A stretch of 10,195 bases of DNA from Opitutaceae bacterium (GCA_031254955.1 JAIRTK010000172.1:1-10195), one strand, 5' to 3'; positions 1 through 6,548 are shown, counted from the stretch's first letter. Program-made: numbers and translations. The notes: generated by a model from the sequence alone, not told the origin.

Positions 1-114
1 CCGCGCCCAAGGCTCGTTTCCCATGCGACGGAATCATTGGGAAAGGCTCCAGCCGCCGGGTGTCCGCTTGGCCTTTGTTAACCAAGGAGAATCAAGGGCG
101 CCGGGAGGGCGGCA

Positions 115-1332
115 TCAAAATGTGTGCACGAACAGGCCGGAGCGGAGCTTGGGTTCGAACCAGGTGCTTTTCGGCGGCATGATCTGGCCGGCGTCGGCGA
201 TGGCCATGAGCTGGTCCACCGTCACGGGATGCATCGAAAACGCCACCGCGGCCTCGCCATCGTCCACGCGTCTCACCAGTTCGCCGGTGCCGCGAATGCC
301 GCCGACGAAGTCGATGCGTTTGCTCGTGCGCGGGTCGTCGATGCCGAGCACGGGCGCAAGCAGTTTTTCCTGGAGCACGCTCACGTCGAGTTGCGAGACG
401 GGATCGGCGGACGGGTCGGTTGGCCACGAGAGGCCAAACCATTTTCCGCCGAGATACATGGTTACGTGCGCGGGCGCGGCGGGTTGGTCGGGCGCGTCTT
501 CGGTGACTTTGAAAAGGGCGCGCGTTTTTTCCAGAAACGTCTCGGGCGCGAGGCCGTTAAGGTCGAGGACGAGGCGGTTGTAGGGGAGCACGCGCAGTTG
601 CGAGGCGGGGAAGATGGTGGCGAGAAACCAGTTGTAATCCTCTTCGCCGGTGTGGGCGGGGTTGGCCTCGCGGCGTTCGCGGCCCACGCGCGCGGCACTG
701 GCGCTGCGGTGGTGTCCGTCGGCCACGTAGGCGACGGGGATTTTGGCGAAGGCGCGTTCGAAGTCGGCGCCGCCGGCCACGCGCCAGACTGTGTGCTGGA
801 TGCCGTCGGGCGCGGTGAAGTCGAAGAGCGGCGTTTGCTTCACGGCGGCGGCGGCGAGCGCGTCGATTTCGGCGTCGTCGCGGTAGGTGAGGAAAACCGG
901 TTCGGGGTTGGCGCTGAGTTCGTGCGTGATGCGGGTGCGGTCGTCCTCTTTGTCGCGGCGGGTTTTCTCGTGTTTCTTGATGAGGTCGCGGTTGTAGTCG
1001 TCGGTGTGGAAGACGGCCACGACGCCGGTCTGTTCGTGCGCGCCCATGCGGAGTTTGTAGAGGTAGATGCAGCGTCCTGGCTCGCGTTGGAGGATGCCTT
1101 TTTGCTGGAACGCGCGGAAGGTTTCCACGGCCTTGGCGTAAACCGGCTCCGAGTGCAGGTCGATGCCGGCGGGCAGGTCGATTTCGGGGCGGATGACGTG
1201 GAGCAGGCTGATGGGATTGCCCTCGGCGAGCTGGGCGGCTTCCTGGCTGTTGATCACGTCGTAGGGGACGCAGGCCACTTGGGCGGCTTGGGCGGGTGAC
1301 GGGCGAAGCCCTTGGAAGGAGCGGATGCGCAT
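115..1332 (-). CDS. DUF1015 family protein
   Basis: This 405-residue protein belongs to the DUF1015 family, whose biochemical role is not established to my knowledge. Hallmarks visible are an N-terminal RSFQGLRP and PYDVI (residues 23-27), a central KKHEKTRRDKEDDR stretch followed by an EPVFLTY strand, the ADGHHR motif at residues 204-209 (a likely active or ligand site), and the C-terminal IMPPKSTWFEPKLRSGLF signature. The length matches full-length members, and both ends are intact: ATG at 1332 and TGA at 115-117. No Shine-Dalgarno precedes the ATG. The gene stands alone here because the window ends 114 bases after its stop. In some genomes family members sit near serine-biosynthesis genes, but that cannot be checked here. 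The long plus-strand frame across it (124-1299) is an antisense shadow. Family assignment is secure; function is unknown. Confidence 0.93.
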   Translation of the reverse strand: MRIRSFQGLRPSPAQAAQVACVPYDVINSQEAAQLAEGNPISLLHVIRPEIDLPAGIDLHSEPVYAKAVETFRAFQQKGILQREPGRCIYLYKLRMGAHEQTGVVAVFHTDDYNRDLIKKHEKTRRDKEDDRTRITHELSANPEPVFLTYRDDAEIDALAAAAVKQTPLFDFTAPDGIQHTVWRVAGGADFERAFAKIPVAYVADGHHRSASAARVGRERREANPAHTGEEDYNWFLATIFPASQLRVLPYNRLVLDLNGLAPETFLEKTRALFKVTEDAPDQPAAPAHVTMYLGGKWFGLSWPTDPSADPVSQLDVSVLQEKLLAPVLGIDDPRTSKRIDFVGGIRGTGELVRRVDDGEAAVAFSMHPVTVDQLMAIADAGQIMPPKSTWFEPKLRSGLFVHTF

Positions 1333-1377
1333 GGGAAAAAGGCCAAGGAATTAAACCGCCCCCGGCAAAGCTCAACG

Positions 1378-1500
1378 CAAAATGCGGGCGAGGGCGAGGG
1401 GAGGGCTGGGTGAGGGCGGGCGGGCGAGGGGGATGGGGGGCGAAGGGCGAAGGATGGGGGATGGGGAGAGAGGCGGGCGAGGGGGTGCGGAGCGCCGTTC
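1378..1500 (+). repeat. G-rich tract with GGGCGA-type units
   Basis: The plus strand here is almost entirely purine. It repeats variants of GGGCGAG, GGGCGAA and GATGGGG, with many runs of three to six G separated by one to four bases. Such spacing fits the usual pattern for G-quadruplex formation on the plus strand. It lies about 45 bases upstream of the DUF1015 start, so it could affect transcription of that gene. This is a sequence observation; folding is inferred. Confidence 0.6.
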
Positions 1501-1532
1501 ACGGGCGGGGATGCTTGAGGTCTTTTCACGGG

Positions 1533-1576
1533 CGCGGACAGGGCGGGCTGCTCGCTTTGCCCGGAGCCTGTCCGCG
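1533..1576. repeat. Perfect 10-bp inverted repeat
   Basis: CGCGGACAGG at 1533-1542 is exactly reverse-complemented by CCTGTCCGCG at 1567-1576, with a 24-base spacer. There is no T-run after either arm, so it is not an obvious intrinsic terminator. It looks like part of the GC-rich repeat block around it. Confidence 0.6.
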
Positions 1577-1590
1577 ATGTCTCGGGCGGT

Positions 1591-1610
1591 CGCGGGCTGG
1601 AAAGCCCGCG
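1591..1610. repeat. Perfect hairpin with GGAA loop
   Basis: CGCGGGCT (1591-1598) pairs perfectly with AGCCCGCG (1603-1610) around a GGAA loop, a GNRA-type tetraloop that makes RNA hairpins stable. It is a typical short extragenic palindrome of the kind dispersed in high-GC genomes. Whether it occurs elsewhere in this genome cannot be seen from the window. Confidence 0.6.
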
Positions 1611-1620
1611 CTCCTGTGTG

Positions 1621-1710
1621 CGGGCGGGGTCGCACGTGCCACGCAATTCTACGGACGAGTCGCCCGTGCCACCCGATCCCACGGGCGGGGACATCCGCGC
1701 CGCCCGGGAG
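1621..1710. repeat. 30-base tandem repeat, three degenerate copies
   Basis: Three units begin at 1621, 1651 and 1681, with a period of exactly 30. The first two share the core GTCGC(A/C)CGTGCCAC(G/C)C. The third keeps the ACGGGCGGGG start but has diverged after it. No protein makes sense across all copies, so this is probably non-coding repeat DNA. Confidence 0.55.
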
Positions 1711-1738
1711 GCACGGCCTCGCGTTAACCTTGGTTAAT

Positions 1739-1819
1739 CACGGAGCACGGAGGGCGGAGGGAATTTTTTCCAAGGGTGAAATTCTCTTTCATGGCTCCGT
1801 GGCCTCCGTGTCTCCGTGG
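1739..1819. repeat. CACGGAG tandem inverted-repeat element
   Basis: The left arm has CACGGAGCACGGAGG (1739-1753) and the right arm (1795-1819) has CTCCGTGG, CCTCCGTG and CTCCGTGG. Each arm is a short tandem array, and the two arms are reverse complements. Transcribed, it would form a hairpin. It lies just downstream of the minus-strand cupin stop at 1876 and could help end that transcript, though there is no classic T-run. Confidence 0.6.
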
Positions 1820-1875
1820 CGCATTCCTTTTTCCCGGCCATTCAAGAGAGCGAGGGTTTAATCAGGGACGGGTCT

Positions 1876-2286
1876 TTAGCGGGCGACAGACAGGGGGACG
1901 CCGGGCTTGCCCGCGTAGAAAACGACGATTTCCGCCGGGGCGTCGCCGTCGTTGCGACCGCAGTGGTATTTGTCCACCAGTTCGATCAGGGCGTCGCCGG
2001 GTTTTAGCGCCAGTTGCCTGCCGTCCTCGGAGATGACGGTCAGCGTGCCGGCCAGGAGATAACCGGCATTGATGGAGGGGTGTTTGTGCCAGGCCAGGGT
2101 GCTGCGTGGCGGGATGGTGATCTTGATGACAGTGATTTCCGGCTGGCCCGAAGGGTAGGCGGGCAACGGGGTGCCGTCCCACATTTTTTCGGACTGGGCC
2201 AGTTTTTGCACTTCGACTGGCGGCTTGTCCCCGGCAAAGGACGGGACGGCAAGCAGGCAGACCAAACTTAGCGACAGGTATTTCAT
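1876..2286 (-). CDS. Exported single-domain cupin protein
   Basis: This 136-residue protein begins with a signal peptide (MKYLSLSLVCLLAVPSFA, cleavage likely after residue 18), so it is probably periplasmic or secreted. The rest is one cupin barrel. Motif 1 has H67-x-H69-P followed by N73 and G75-Y76-L77, with N where many cupins have the metal-binding Glu. Motif 2 has G97-D98 and H108 followed by N112. The three histidines suggest a bound metal, but the substrate is unknown. The start at 2286 gives a clean signal peptide; ATG at 2295 adds three residues and cannot be excluded. No Shine-Dalgarno precedes either. Upstream in-frame extension to 2433 reads as junk. It is not obviously in an operon, because the next gene upstream ends 124 bases away. 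Confidence 0.85.
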   Translation of the reverse strand: MKYLSLSLVCLLAVPSFAGDKPPVEVQKLAQSEKMWDGTPLPAYPSGQPEITVIKITIPPRSTLAWHKHPSINAGYLLAGTLTVISEDGRQLALKPGDALIELVDKYHCGRNDGDAPAEIVVFYAGKPGVPLSVAR

Positions 2287-2410
2287 GGCAGTCATGTTGC
2301 ACAGGATTGAGGGAGACGAATGCAAGAGGCGGCATAAGGCAAATTTCGCGTTTGCAATCAGCCATGATCCCCTTGGGCGCGTCGGGGGAGGGGTGCCTTT
2401 TCCGCTGGCT

Positions 2411-2796
2411 TTATATGCCGCGTGCGGCGGCATAGCAAATCCAAGCTATTATGAGAGCGATGAAATACAAGAAGCCACCAAGCGTGATAATCTGCGAACG
2501 CCGCAACTCGGGGGCACGTTTGCCAATAGTAAAGAGAGTATATAAAATGCCGAGGCCCATGACGGGCATCCCAAGGTCACCGCCGCGCAACAAAATCTTC
2601 ATGCCATGCCAGGCGATGCATGGCCCGGGCAGGCAAAGCAGTGCAACAATGCACGCCACGACAACCGCACCGGCAGACCGAATGCTGACGAGCCAAAGGC
2701 CTGAGTCCAAAAATCAGCCGCTGCAAAAATGGAACAGAGAAGCACTGCATACATAACAATCGTGAAGAGGAGAGTTGCCTTTATTATCCGTGACAT
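2411..2796 (-). pseudogene. Small four-helix membrane protein, frameshifted
   Basis: Two minus-strand frames each hold half of a membrane protein. The first starts at ATG 2796 (MSRIIKATLLFTIVMYAVLL) and makes sense as far as AAADF. The second runs to the stop at 2411 and carries three more hydrophobic segments, ending in YFIALIIAWICYAAARGI. They meet at a run of five T on the minus strand (A on plus, 2709-2713). One extra T would join them as AADFLDSGLWLVSIRSAG, giving about 128 residues with four predicted membrane helices. The second frame alone could start at TTG 2710, but it would then lack the first helix. GC content is visibly lower than in neighbouring genes, which hints at acquisition. 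I do not recognise the family. The break is either a real mutation or a sequencing error. Confidence 0.6.
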
Positions 2797-3025
2797 GATG
2801 AAACAATTTTATATTAAAGTTCTTTTTTCCTATCCCTTAAAAGCCCCTCCGGAAATCCTGTTGCGCGGGACACGTGGCATCTCGCACGGGAAAGTTGTTT
2901 TCTGAAAAAAACGCCCGCTTCACTCCGAAAAGGGCGCGAATGGCACACCATACAGAGCAAAACGGGCGGTAGGAAGCGACTCGAAACCAAGCCAACCTCT
3001 CCCCCGAGTCAACCTCAATTTTGCC
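2797..3025. other. Gap without a recognisable gene
   Basis: This stretch lies between the divergent small membrane gene (minus) and the antitoxin-like ORF (plus), so promoters for both should be here. I see AT-rich sequence at 2800-2840 (an ATATTAAAG and TTCTTTTTTCC) but no well-spaced -35/-10 pair worth calling. The minus-strand frames that cross it are Arg/Gly-rich shadows. Confidence 0.5.
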
Positions 3026-3232
3026 ATGCCGCAAAACCCCCGCCAGCCTCCTGCTCGCGCTCTTCAAGGTCATCCCGCATGGGACACCCTCTTCGCCCGC
3101 CTGCAAACGGAACCGGCCCGCCAACGCGAAACCACCGCGACCGCCCGCCGCGCCGCGAAAGACGCCGCCCTCGACGCCGCGCACGCCGGCTGCGCCCACG
3201 CGCCCCGCTCCGCCAAGAAACGTCGTCATTGA
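3026..3232 (+). CDS. Small basic protein, possible antitoxin partner of PIN remnant
   Basis: This 68-residue ORF (MPQNPRQPPARALQGHPAWD...) ends in a basic tail SAKKRRH. Its stop TGA at 3230-3232 abuts the start region of a PIN domain in another frame. The HPAWDTLFARLQ stretch followed by a charged Ala/Arg-rich helix is plausible for a small antitoxin, but I do not recognise the family. The call rests on position: PIN-domain toxins usually follow a small antitoxin gene with overlapping or adjacent ends. No ribosome site or promoter is evident. It may be non-functional, given that the following PIN gene is truncated, and it may not be a gene at all. Confidence 0.4.
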   Translation: MPQNPRQPPARALQGHPAWDTLFARLQTEPARQRETTATARRAAKDAALDAAHAGCAHAPRSAKKRRH

Positions 3233-3390
3233 CTCCGGCGTGCTCGCCGCCGCCTCGAACCGGCGGGACGCGCGGCATGAATGGGCCTTGCACGCGCTTG
3301 GCGCCCTGCGCGGACGTGCCGTGACTCGCGAGGCCGCCATTACGGAAGCTTTTTTTTGGGGGCGGAGTTTTTTCAAGACTCTCTCGGGGG
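3219..3390 (+). pseudogene. Truncated PIN-domain (VapC-like) toxin
   Basis: From 3222 to about 3357 the plus frame reads VVIDSGVLAAASNRRDARHE and then ALGALRGRAVTREAAITEAFF, matching the first third of a PIN domain. The first catalytic Asp follows VVI, an RD..H segment starts the next helix, and the second acidic residue is in T-R-E-A. PIN toxins usually run about 125-145 residues, and the later acidic residues and the final D-A segment are missing. Similarity stops at a run of eight T followed by G (3350-3362). None of the three frames beyond it resumes a convincing PIN sequence. There is no ATG or GTG in frame at the expected start; an ATT at 3228 overlapping the preceding stop is the only option. 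I therefore read it as a remnant, not an active nuclease. Confidence 0.55.
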
Positions 3391-3429
3391 ACGCCTTTGC
3401 GCCGACCGTTTTTCACTCTTCCGCGCCGT

Positions 3430-5106
3430 TCACCCGTCGAACTGCACGCACACGGCCAGCACGACCACGACGACCGCCACGGGCGCGAGAAAACCGCCCC
3501 GGCTCCAGCGCCAGCGGTGCGCGTATCCAAACAAGAACGACGCCAGCAGGCACGCCAGCGCGGCGTAACCCGTCCAGACGGGCGTGAATTTTCCCGGCCA
3601 GAATATCCCCGGTATCAACAAAAACCACTCCAGCAACTTTTGCATCCCGAGGAGCACCAGCGCCGCCGCGTGATTGAAGAGCGCGCCCGCCCAGCCCAGC
3701 CCGCACAACCCGGTGAGCAGCGACAAAAAACCGCCCAGAAGCGCGACCGACGCCAGCGGAATCAGCACGAGATTCGCCAGCAACGCGCCCGGCGTGAACA
3801 GGCCGAAATAAATCACCCCGCAAATCGCGCTGACCAGGCTCGACGCCACGCCGATGCCGAGCGCGCCGAGCAAGGCACGCTGCGCCTTTTCCTCCCAGCG
3901 CTGCCACCACGTCCAAGTCACCTTGGGCAGATCCGCAAACAACTGCCAGCGCGCCTGCCAGCGCGCGCCCAGCGGCACGCCGAACAACAGCAGCCCGCCC
4001 ACGATGCCGTATGACATCTGGAAACTCGCGCTGAACAACTGGAGCGGATGCGCCACGAGCGAAACCAGCGCCGCGAACGCCAGCGTGGCCAGCGGATTCA
4101 CCGGCACGCGCAGCCCGAAGGAAAGTTGCAGGAGAACTATCATCCAGAACGCCCGCACCGCCGACGGAGTCGCGCCGGTTATCTGGACAAAAAGCCACAA
4201 CGCGCCCGCGCCCGCGCCGAACCGCGCCCAGCGGGGCAGCCGCATCACCGCCAGCAACCCCGCGATGCCGAGCGCGATCACGCCGATGTGCAGCCCGCTG
4301 ATGGCGAACAGATGCATCGTCCCCGTGCGCAGATACATCGTGATCTGGTCCTCCTGCAAATCGCGCCGCTGCCCGAGCAGCATGGCGCGCAAAACCCCCG
4401 CCAGTTCCGGGCGCTTTTCCGCGATGCCGCGCCCCAACTGCGCCTCGAAACGCAGCCGCGCCCGCTCGCAAAACGCCGCGAAGGCCGACGGCCCGCGCGT
4501 CTCCTCGTGGATGCGTCCGCGCGTCAGCTTGAAATTCGCGCCGACGGAGGCCAGGTGCCCGTCAAAGGTATCCGGCGCGGCATTACGCGGGAGCGGTTGC
4601 AGGACGCCCGTGACGCGGATCTCGGTTGTCCGCGCCAGCAGCCGCAGCCGCCCGTCCGCGGGACGCAGCGAGTAATACAGCCGCTGCCCGGCGAGTTCGC
4701 GCAGATGCGGATCGGCGGAAACCACGCGCGCGATTCCGCTGACGGTCTTGTATTTGGGGTTGGGCGTGTAAGCCCGCTCCACGCGCAGCACCAGCCGCGC
4801 TTCGCGCGGCGGCAACGTTTCCCAAACCGCCAGGCGTCCGCGATGAATCTCGTAAGCCGCCGCGCCGCCCAGCAGCATCGCCGCCACCAACGCCGCCAGT
4901 CCTCCCCGCGCGACGATGGCGCGCGTCGTGCCGGCAAACGCGCACCATGCCGACACTCCCGCCAGCGCCGCCGCGCAAGGCAGCAGCCACCCGACCGGCA
5001 CGGCTCCCGGAAAAATCCGGGCGGACGCCACGCCCGCGATCCACGGCAGCAGCAGCCAGAGCACGGGCGCGCGATAACGCAAACATCGAGGAGGGGGTTC
5101 GCTCAC
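3430..5106 (-). CDS. comEC: ComEC/Rec2 family DNA-uptake channel, lacking the C-terminal nuclease-like domain
   Basis: ComEC is the inner-membrane channel that imports single-stranded DNA during natural transformation. This 558-residue protein has N-terminal membrane helices (about residues 14-86), a soluble OB-fold-like DUF4131 region (about 95-200), and then the competence domain with the hallmark MHLFAISGLHIGVIAL near residues 263-277. Many further hydrophobic helices follow, with TGATPSAVRAFWM among the conserved segments. It ends at VCVQFDG, directly after the last helix. In many ComEC proteins a metallo-beta-lactamase domain starting near a LDVGQGD motif follows at this point. No such motif is seen downstream on minus, so this is a short form or has lost its tail. 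The start at 5106 gives a reasonable N-terminus. The gene has no close partner on its strand. Long plus-strand frames across it are shadows. Confidence 0.9.
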   Translation of the reverse strand: MSEPPPRCLRYRAPVLWLLLPWIAGVASARIFPGAVPVGWLLPCAAALAGVSAWCAFAGTTRAIVARGGLAALVAAMLLGGAAAYEIHRGRLAVWETLPPREARLVLRVERAYTPNPKYKTVSGIARVVSADPHLRELAGQRLYYSLRPADGRLRLLARTTEIRVTGVLQPLPRNAAPDTFDGHLASVGANFKLTRGRIHEETRGPSAFAAFCERARLRFEAQLGRGIAEKRPELAGVLRAMLLGQRRDLQEDQITMYLRTGTMHLFAISGLHIGVIALGIAGLLAVMRLPRWARFGAGAGALWLFVQITGATPSAVRAFWMIVLLQLSFGLRVPVNPLATLAFAALVSLVAHPLQLFSASFQMSYGIVGGLLLFGVPLGARWQARWQLFADLPKVTWTWWQRWEEKAQRALLGALGIGVASSLVSAICGVIYFGLFTPGALLANLVLIPLASVALLGGFLSLLTGLCGLGWAGALFNHAAALVLLGMQKLLEWFLLIPGIFWPGKFTPVWTGYAALACLLASFLFGYAHRWRWSRGGFLAPVAVVVVVLAVCVQFDG

Positions 5107-5293
5107 GGTCCGGCATTAAAAAGCGAAGCCGTGGCACGCGCGAATGTTTTCGTGCGCGGAACAGGAGAAATGCGCGGGGCAGGAGGGCGGGCGGACAACG
5201 GACGCGTGAGCCACCAGCCGCGCGCCAAGTCCAAGGCCGCCGGCGCCTCCGCGACCACGCTCCGATTTCTCCAGAAAATTGAATCCCCAAAAT

Positions 5294-5400
5294 AGACACA
5301 GAAAACACAGATTTTCACAGATTGTCGTTAATAAAAAATCTGCGGTAATCTGTGTAATCTGTGGACAGTAAAAAGAAATCATTAAAACAGCCACAAAAAT
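5294..5400. repeat. CACAGATT inverted-repeat element, copy 1
   Basis: The left arm (about 5294-5324) has three tandem variants of CACAGATT, and the right arm (5335-5364) has AATCTGCGG, TAATCTGTG and TAATCTGTGG, its reverse complement. A tail of the form GACAGTAAAAAGAAATCATT follows. A second copy lies 290 bases to the right in the same orientation, including the tail. Such elements are non-coding and could form a stem of roughly 25-30 bp. Confidence 0.75.
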
Positions 5401-5455
5401 ACACAAGAGGCACAAAGAAAGCCCATCCAGTCTTGCGCCTTTTGCGCCTCTTTGT
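5401..5455. repeat. Inverted repeat with CACAAAG / CTTTGTG-type units
   Basis: ACACAAGAGGCACAAAG (5401-5417) is imperfectly reverse-complemented by TTGCGCCTTTTGCGCC followed by TCTTTGT (5433-5455). The right arm shows two GCGCCT(T) units in tandem. It has the same architecture as its neighbours but a different unit sequence. Confidence 0.55.
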
Positions 5456-5480
5456 AGCTATTAAAACAAAACCTTAACTC

Positions 5481-5558
5481 AACCGCGAAAAAACGCGAAA
5501 AATGCGCGAAACACCAAGCCCTTCATAGATTTTGCGCCCTTTGGCGATTTTCGCGGTT
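5481..5558. repeat. CGCGAAAA inverted-repeat element
   Basis: The left arm (5481-5511) has tandem AACCGCGAAAA, ACGCGAAAA and TGCGCGAAA. The right arm (5531-5558) has TTTGCGCC, TTTGGCG and ATTTTCGCGGTT. The outer ends AACCGCGAAAA and TTTTCGCGGTT are exact reverse complements. It sits between the two CACAGATT copies. Confidence 0.65.
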
Positions 5559-5580
5559 ATAAAAACAAGCCATTGAATTG

Positions 5581-5690
5581 TCCACAGATTCCACAGATTT
5601 TCGCAGATTATTGTTAATGAAAAATCTGCGGTAATCTGTGTAATCTGTAGACAATAAAAACAAATTATTAAAACAACCAAAACACCCCAA
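5581..5690. repeat. CACAGATT inverted-repeat element, copy 2
   Basis: The left arm (5581-5609) has TCCACAGATT, CCACAGATT and TTCGCAGATT. The right arm (about 5622-5651) has AATCTGCGG, TAATCTGTG and TAATCTGTAG. The tail GACAATAAAAACAAATTATT matches copy 1 at most positions. It ends just downstream of the minus-strand stop at 5698 and could fold at the 3' end of that transcript. Confidence 0.75.
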
Positions 5691-5697
5691 AAAATTT

Positions 5698-6108
5698 TCA
5701 GCGTCCCCGACGTGACGCAGGGGCGGCCTTTTTTTCGTGTTTCGCCTGCGGCAGGACGCCGATGCGCGGGTCGCGGCGGCGCACGAGTTCCACGAGGCGC
5801 GCTGCGACCGGCTCAAAGCGATTGTGGCTTTCCGGGAGATAGAGCCATTTGTTGAGCACGCTGTGCGGCGCAAGCTCGGGAAACTCGTCCATGAGCGCGG
5901 CGTGCTGCGCGCGTTCGGCGCAGACGCATACGCCGCGCCAGCAGTCGCCGGATCGCGCGATGAAAAAAAGCACGAGCCGCCCGGCGACATACACGGCGCG
6001 CCCGCCAAACATGGGGCGCAGAAAAAAACTGGGATCGTTTTCGAGCGGCTCCCAAAGCCACGCATGGGAGTGGATTTTTTTTATGCGACTGGCGGGGAAA
6101 TCACGCAT
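5698..6108 (-). CDS. Small conserved protein with TfoX-like motif, function unknown
   Basis: This 136-residue soluble protein has the segment LRPMFGGRAVYVAGRLVLFF at residues 30-49. It resembles the R-x-M-F-G-G-x-x-x-Y motif of the TfoX/Sxy N-terminal fold, a small beta-barrel found in competence regulators and many unrelated proteins. Next comes WRGVCVCAERAQHAALMDEF and then HSVLNKWLYLPE, a pattern I associate with conserved uncharacterised proteins. The end is basic and low in complexity (KHEKKAAPASRRGR). The start at ATG 6108 is preferred because sequence further upstream belongs to the end of the preceding gene in another frame. It lies 13 bases after that gene's restored stop (6122) and is probably co-transcribed with it and accA. 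A link to comEC is not shown by the sequence. Confidence 0.7.
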   Translation of the reverse strand: MRDFPASRIKKIHSHAWLWEPLENDPSFFLRPMFGGRAVYVAGRLVLFFIARSGDCWRGVCVCAERAQHAALMDEFPELAPHSVLNKWLYLPESHNRFEPVAARLVELVRRRDPRIGVLPQAKHEKKAAPASRRGR

Positions 6109-6121
6109 GGGATATTTATAT

Positions 6122-6545
6122 TTATCTGTGCCGTTCCACGACCGACCGGGGCAGGAAATAATGATGCGAGCCGTTTCCAATATGGAGGCCGTCGGCTTCC
6201 CAATGAATTTTTCCCCCAACGTGCGACGGCTTCCTCGGGAGAATCAACCGTGTCGATTACCTCGCAATCATGATAATAGGGATTGCCCCGGCCAATAGTG
6301 ATTGTGGCGCGCACCGAGTAGCCGCCTGAAGATTCGGGTGCACTATAAACATAAGCGCCATAAATGGCCGGCCCATATTTCCCATCGCCCCAGGCAACGG
6401 CGACAAGCCTATGGCGTTCGTTTTCCGCCTTGGTTGAGGCCGCTAATGTCCCGACCACGAAGCCGACGAGTCCACAGGCAACGAAGAGTCCGCATGCAAC
6501 GAATAAACAAATAATGATGATTTTATGTCGCATCGCGAGGGGCAT
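6122..6545 (-). pseudogene. Small signal-anchored protein, frameshifted near the 3' end
   Basis: The protein starts with a hydrophobic segment (IIIICLFVACGLFVACGLVG and on, after MRHK), so it is membrane-anchored or exported. A soluble part follows with GPAIYGAYVYSAPESS, YSVRATITIGRGNPYYHDCE and then SPEEAVARWGK. After a run of five G and five A on minus (plus 6208-6217) the frame loses sense. Removing one base there gives WGKIHWEADGLHIGNGSHHY and then FLPRSVVERHR with a stop at 6122-6124. That coherent ending makes about 136 residues if translation starts at 6533 (ATG at 6545 is the other choice). As written, the unshifted frame runs on to 6081 and overlaps the next gene. It begins 3 to 15 bases after the accA stop. 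GC content is lower than in accA. I do not recognise a named family. Confidence 0.65.
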
Positions 6546-6548
6546 GGA

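Larger units (their letters stand above)
1333..1875. other. Gene-free gap rich in repeats
   Basis: I see no credible gene in these 540 bases. The translations are low-complexity Arg/Gly/Pro strings. In order, the stretch holds a G-rich purine tract (about 1378-1500), two perfect inverted repeats (1533-1576 and 1591-1610), a 30-base tandem repeat (1621-1710), and a CACGGAG/CTCCGTG inverted repeat (1739-1819). Any promoter for the DUF1015 gene must lie in or next to the G-rich tract. An ATTAAA on plus at 1350-1355 (TTTAAT on minus) is a weak -10 candidate without a well-spaced -35. Confidence 0.7.
5107..5697. other. Gene-free gap with four repeat hairpins
   Basis: No gene is seen here. Minus-strand frames through it encode repeat-derived peptides such as ITQITADF, which recur because the DNA recurs. 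The part from 5290 is A+T-rich, in contrast to the GC-rich genes on either side, and is filled by the repeat elements listed separately. The first 180 bases (5107-5289) are GC-rich with nothing I can name; the comEC promoter should lie there. Confidence 0.7.

Noticed and set aside
124..1299. A 391-residue plus-strand open frame opposite the DUF1015 gene
   Set aside because: It is a Gly/Val/Ala-rich antisense translation with no domain signature, and the DUF1015 frame is intact.
4048..5295. A 415-residue plus-strand open frame opposite comEC
   Set aside because: It is an Arg/Gln/Pro-rich antisense shadow, while the minus strand has clear ComEC motifs across the same bases.
5116..5680. Two short minus-strand frames, both containing QITQITADF
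   Set aside because: The shared peptide comes from the two copies of the CACAGATT DNA repeat, not from a protein family.
5698..6108. A competence regulon linking the TfoX-like protein with comEC
   Set aside because: The motif match is short, such folds occur in many unrelated proteins, and the two genes lie in separate transcription units with repeats between them.
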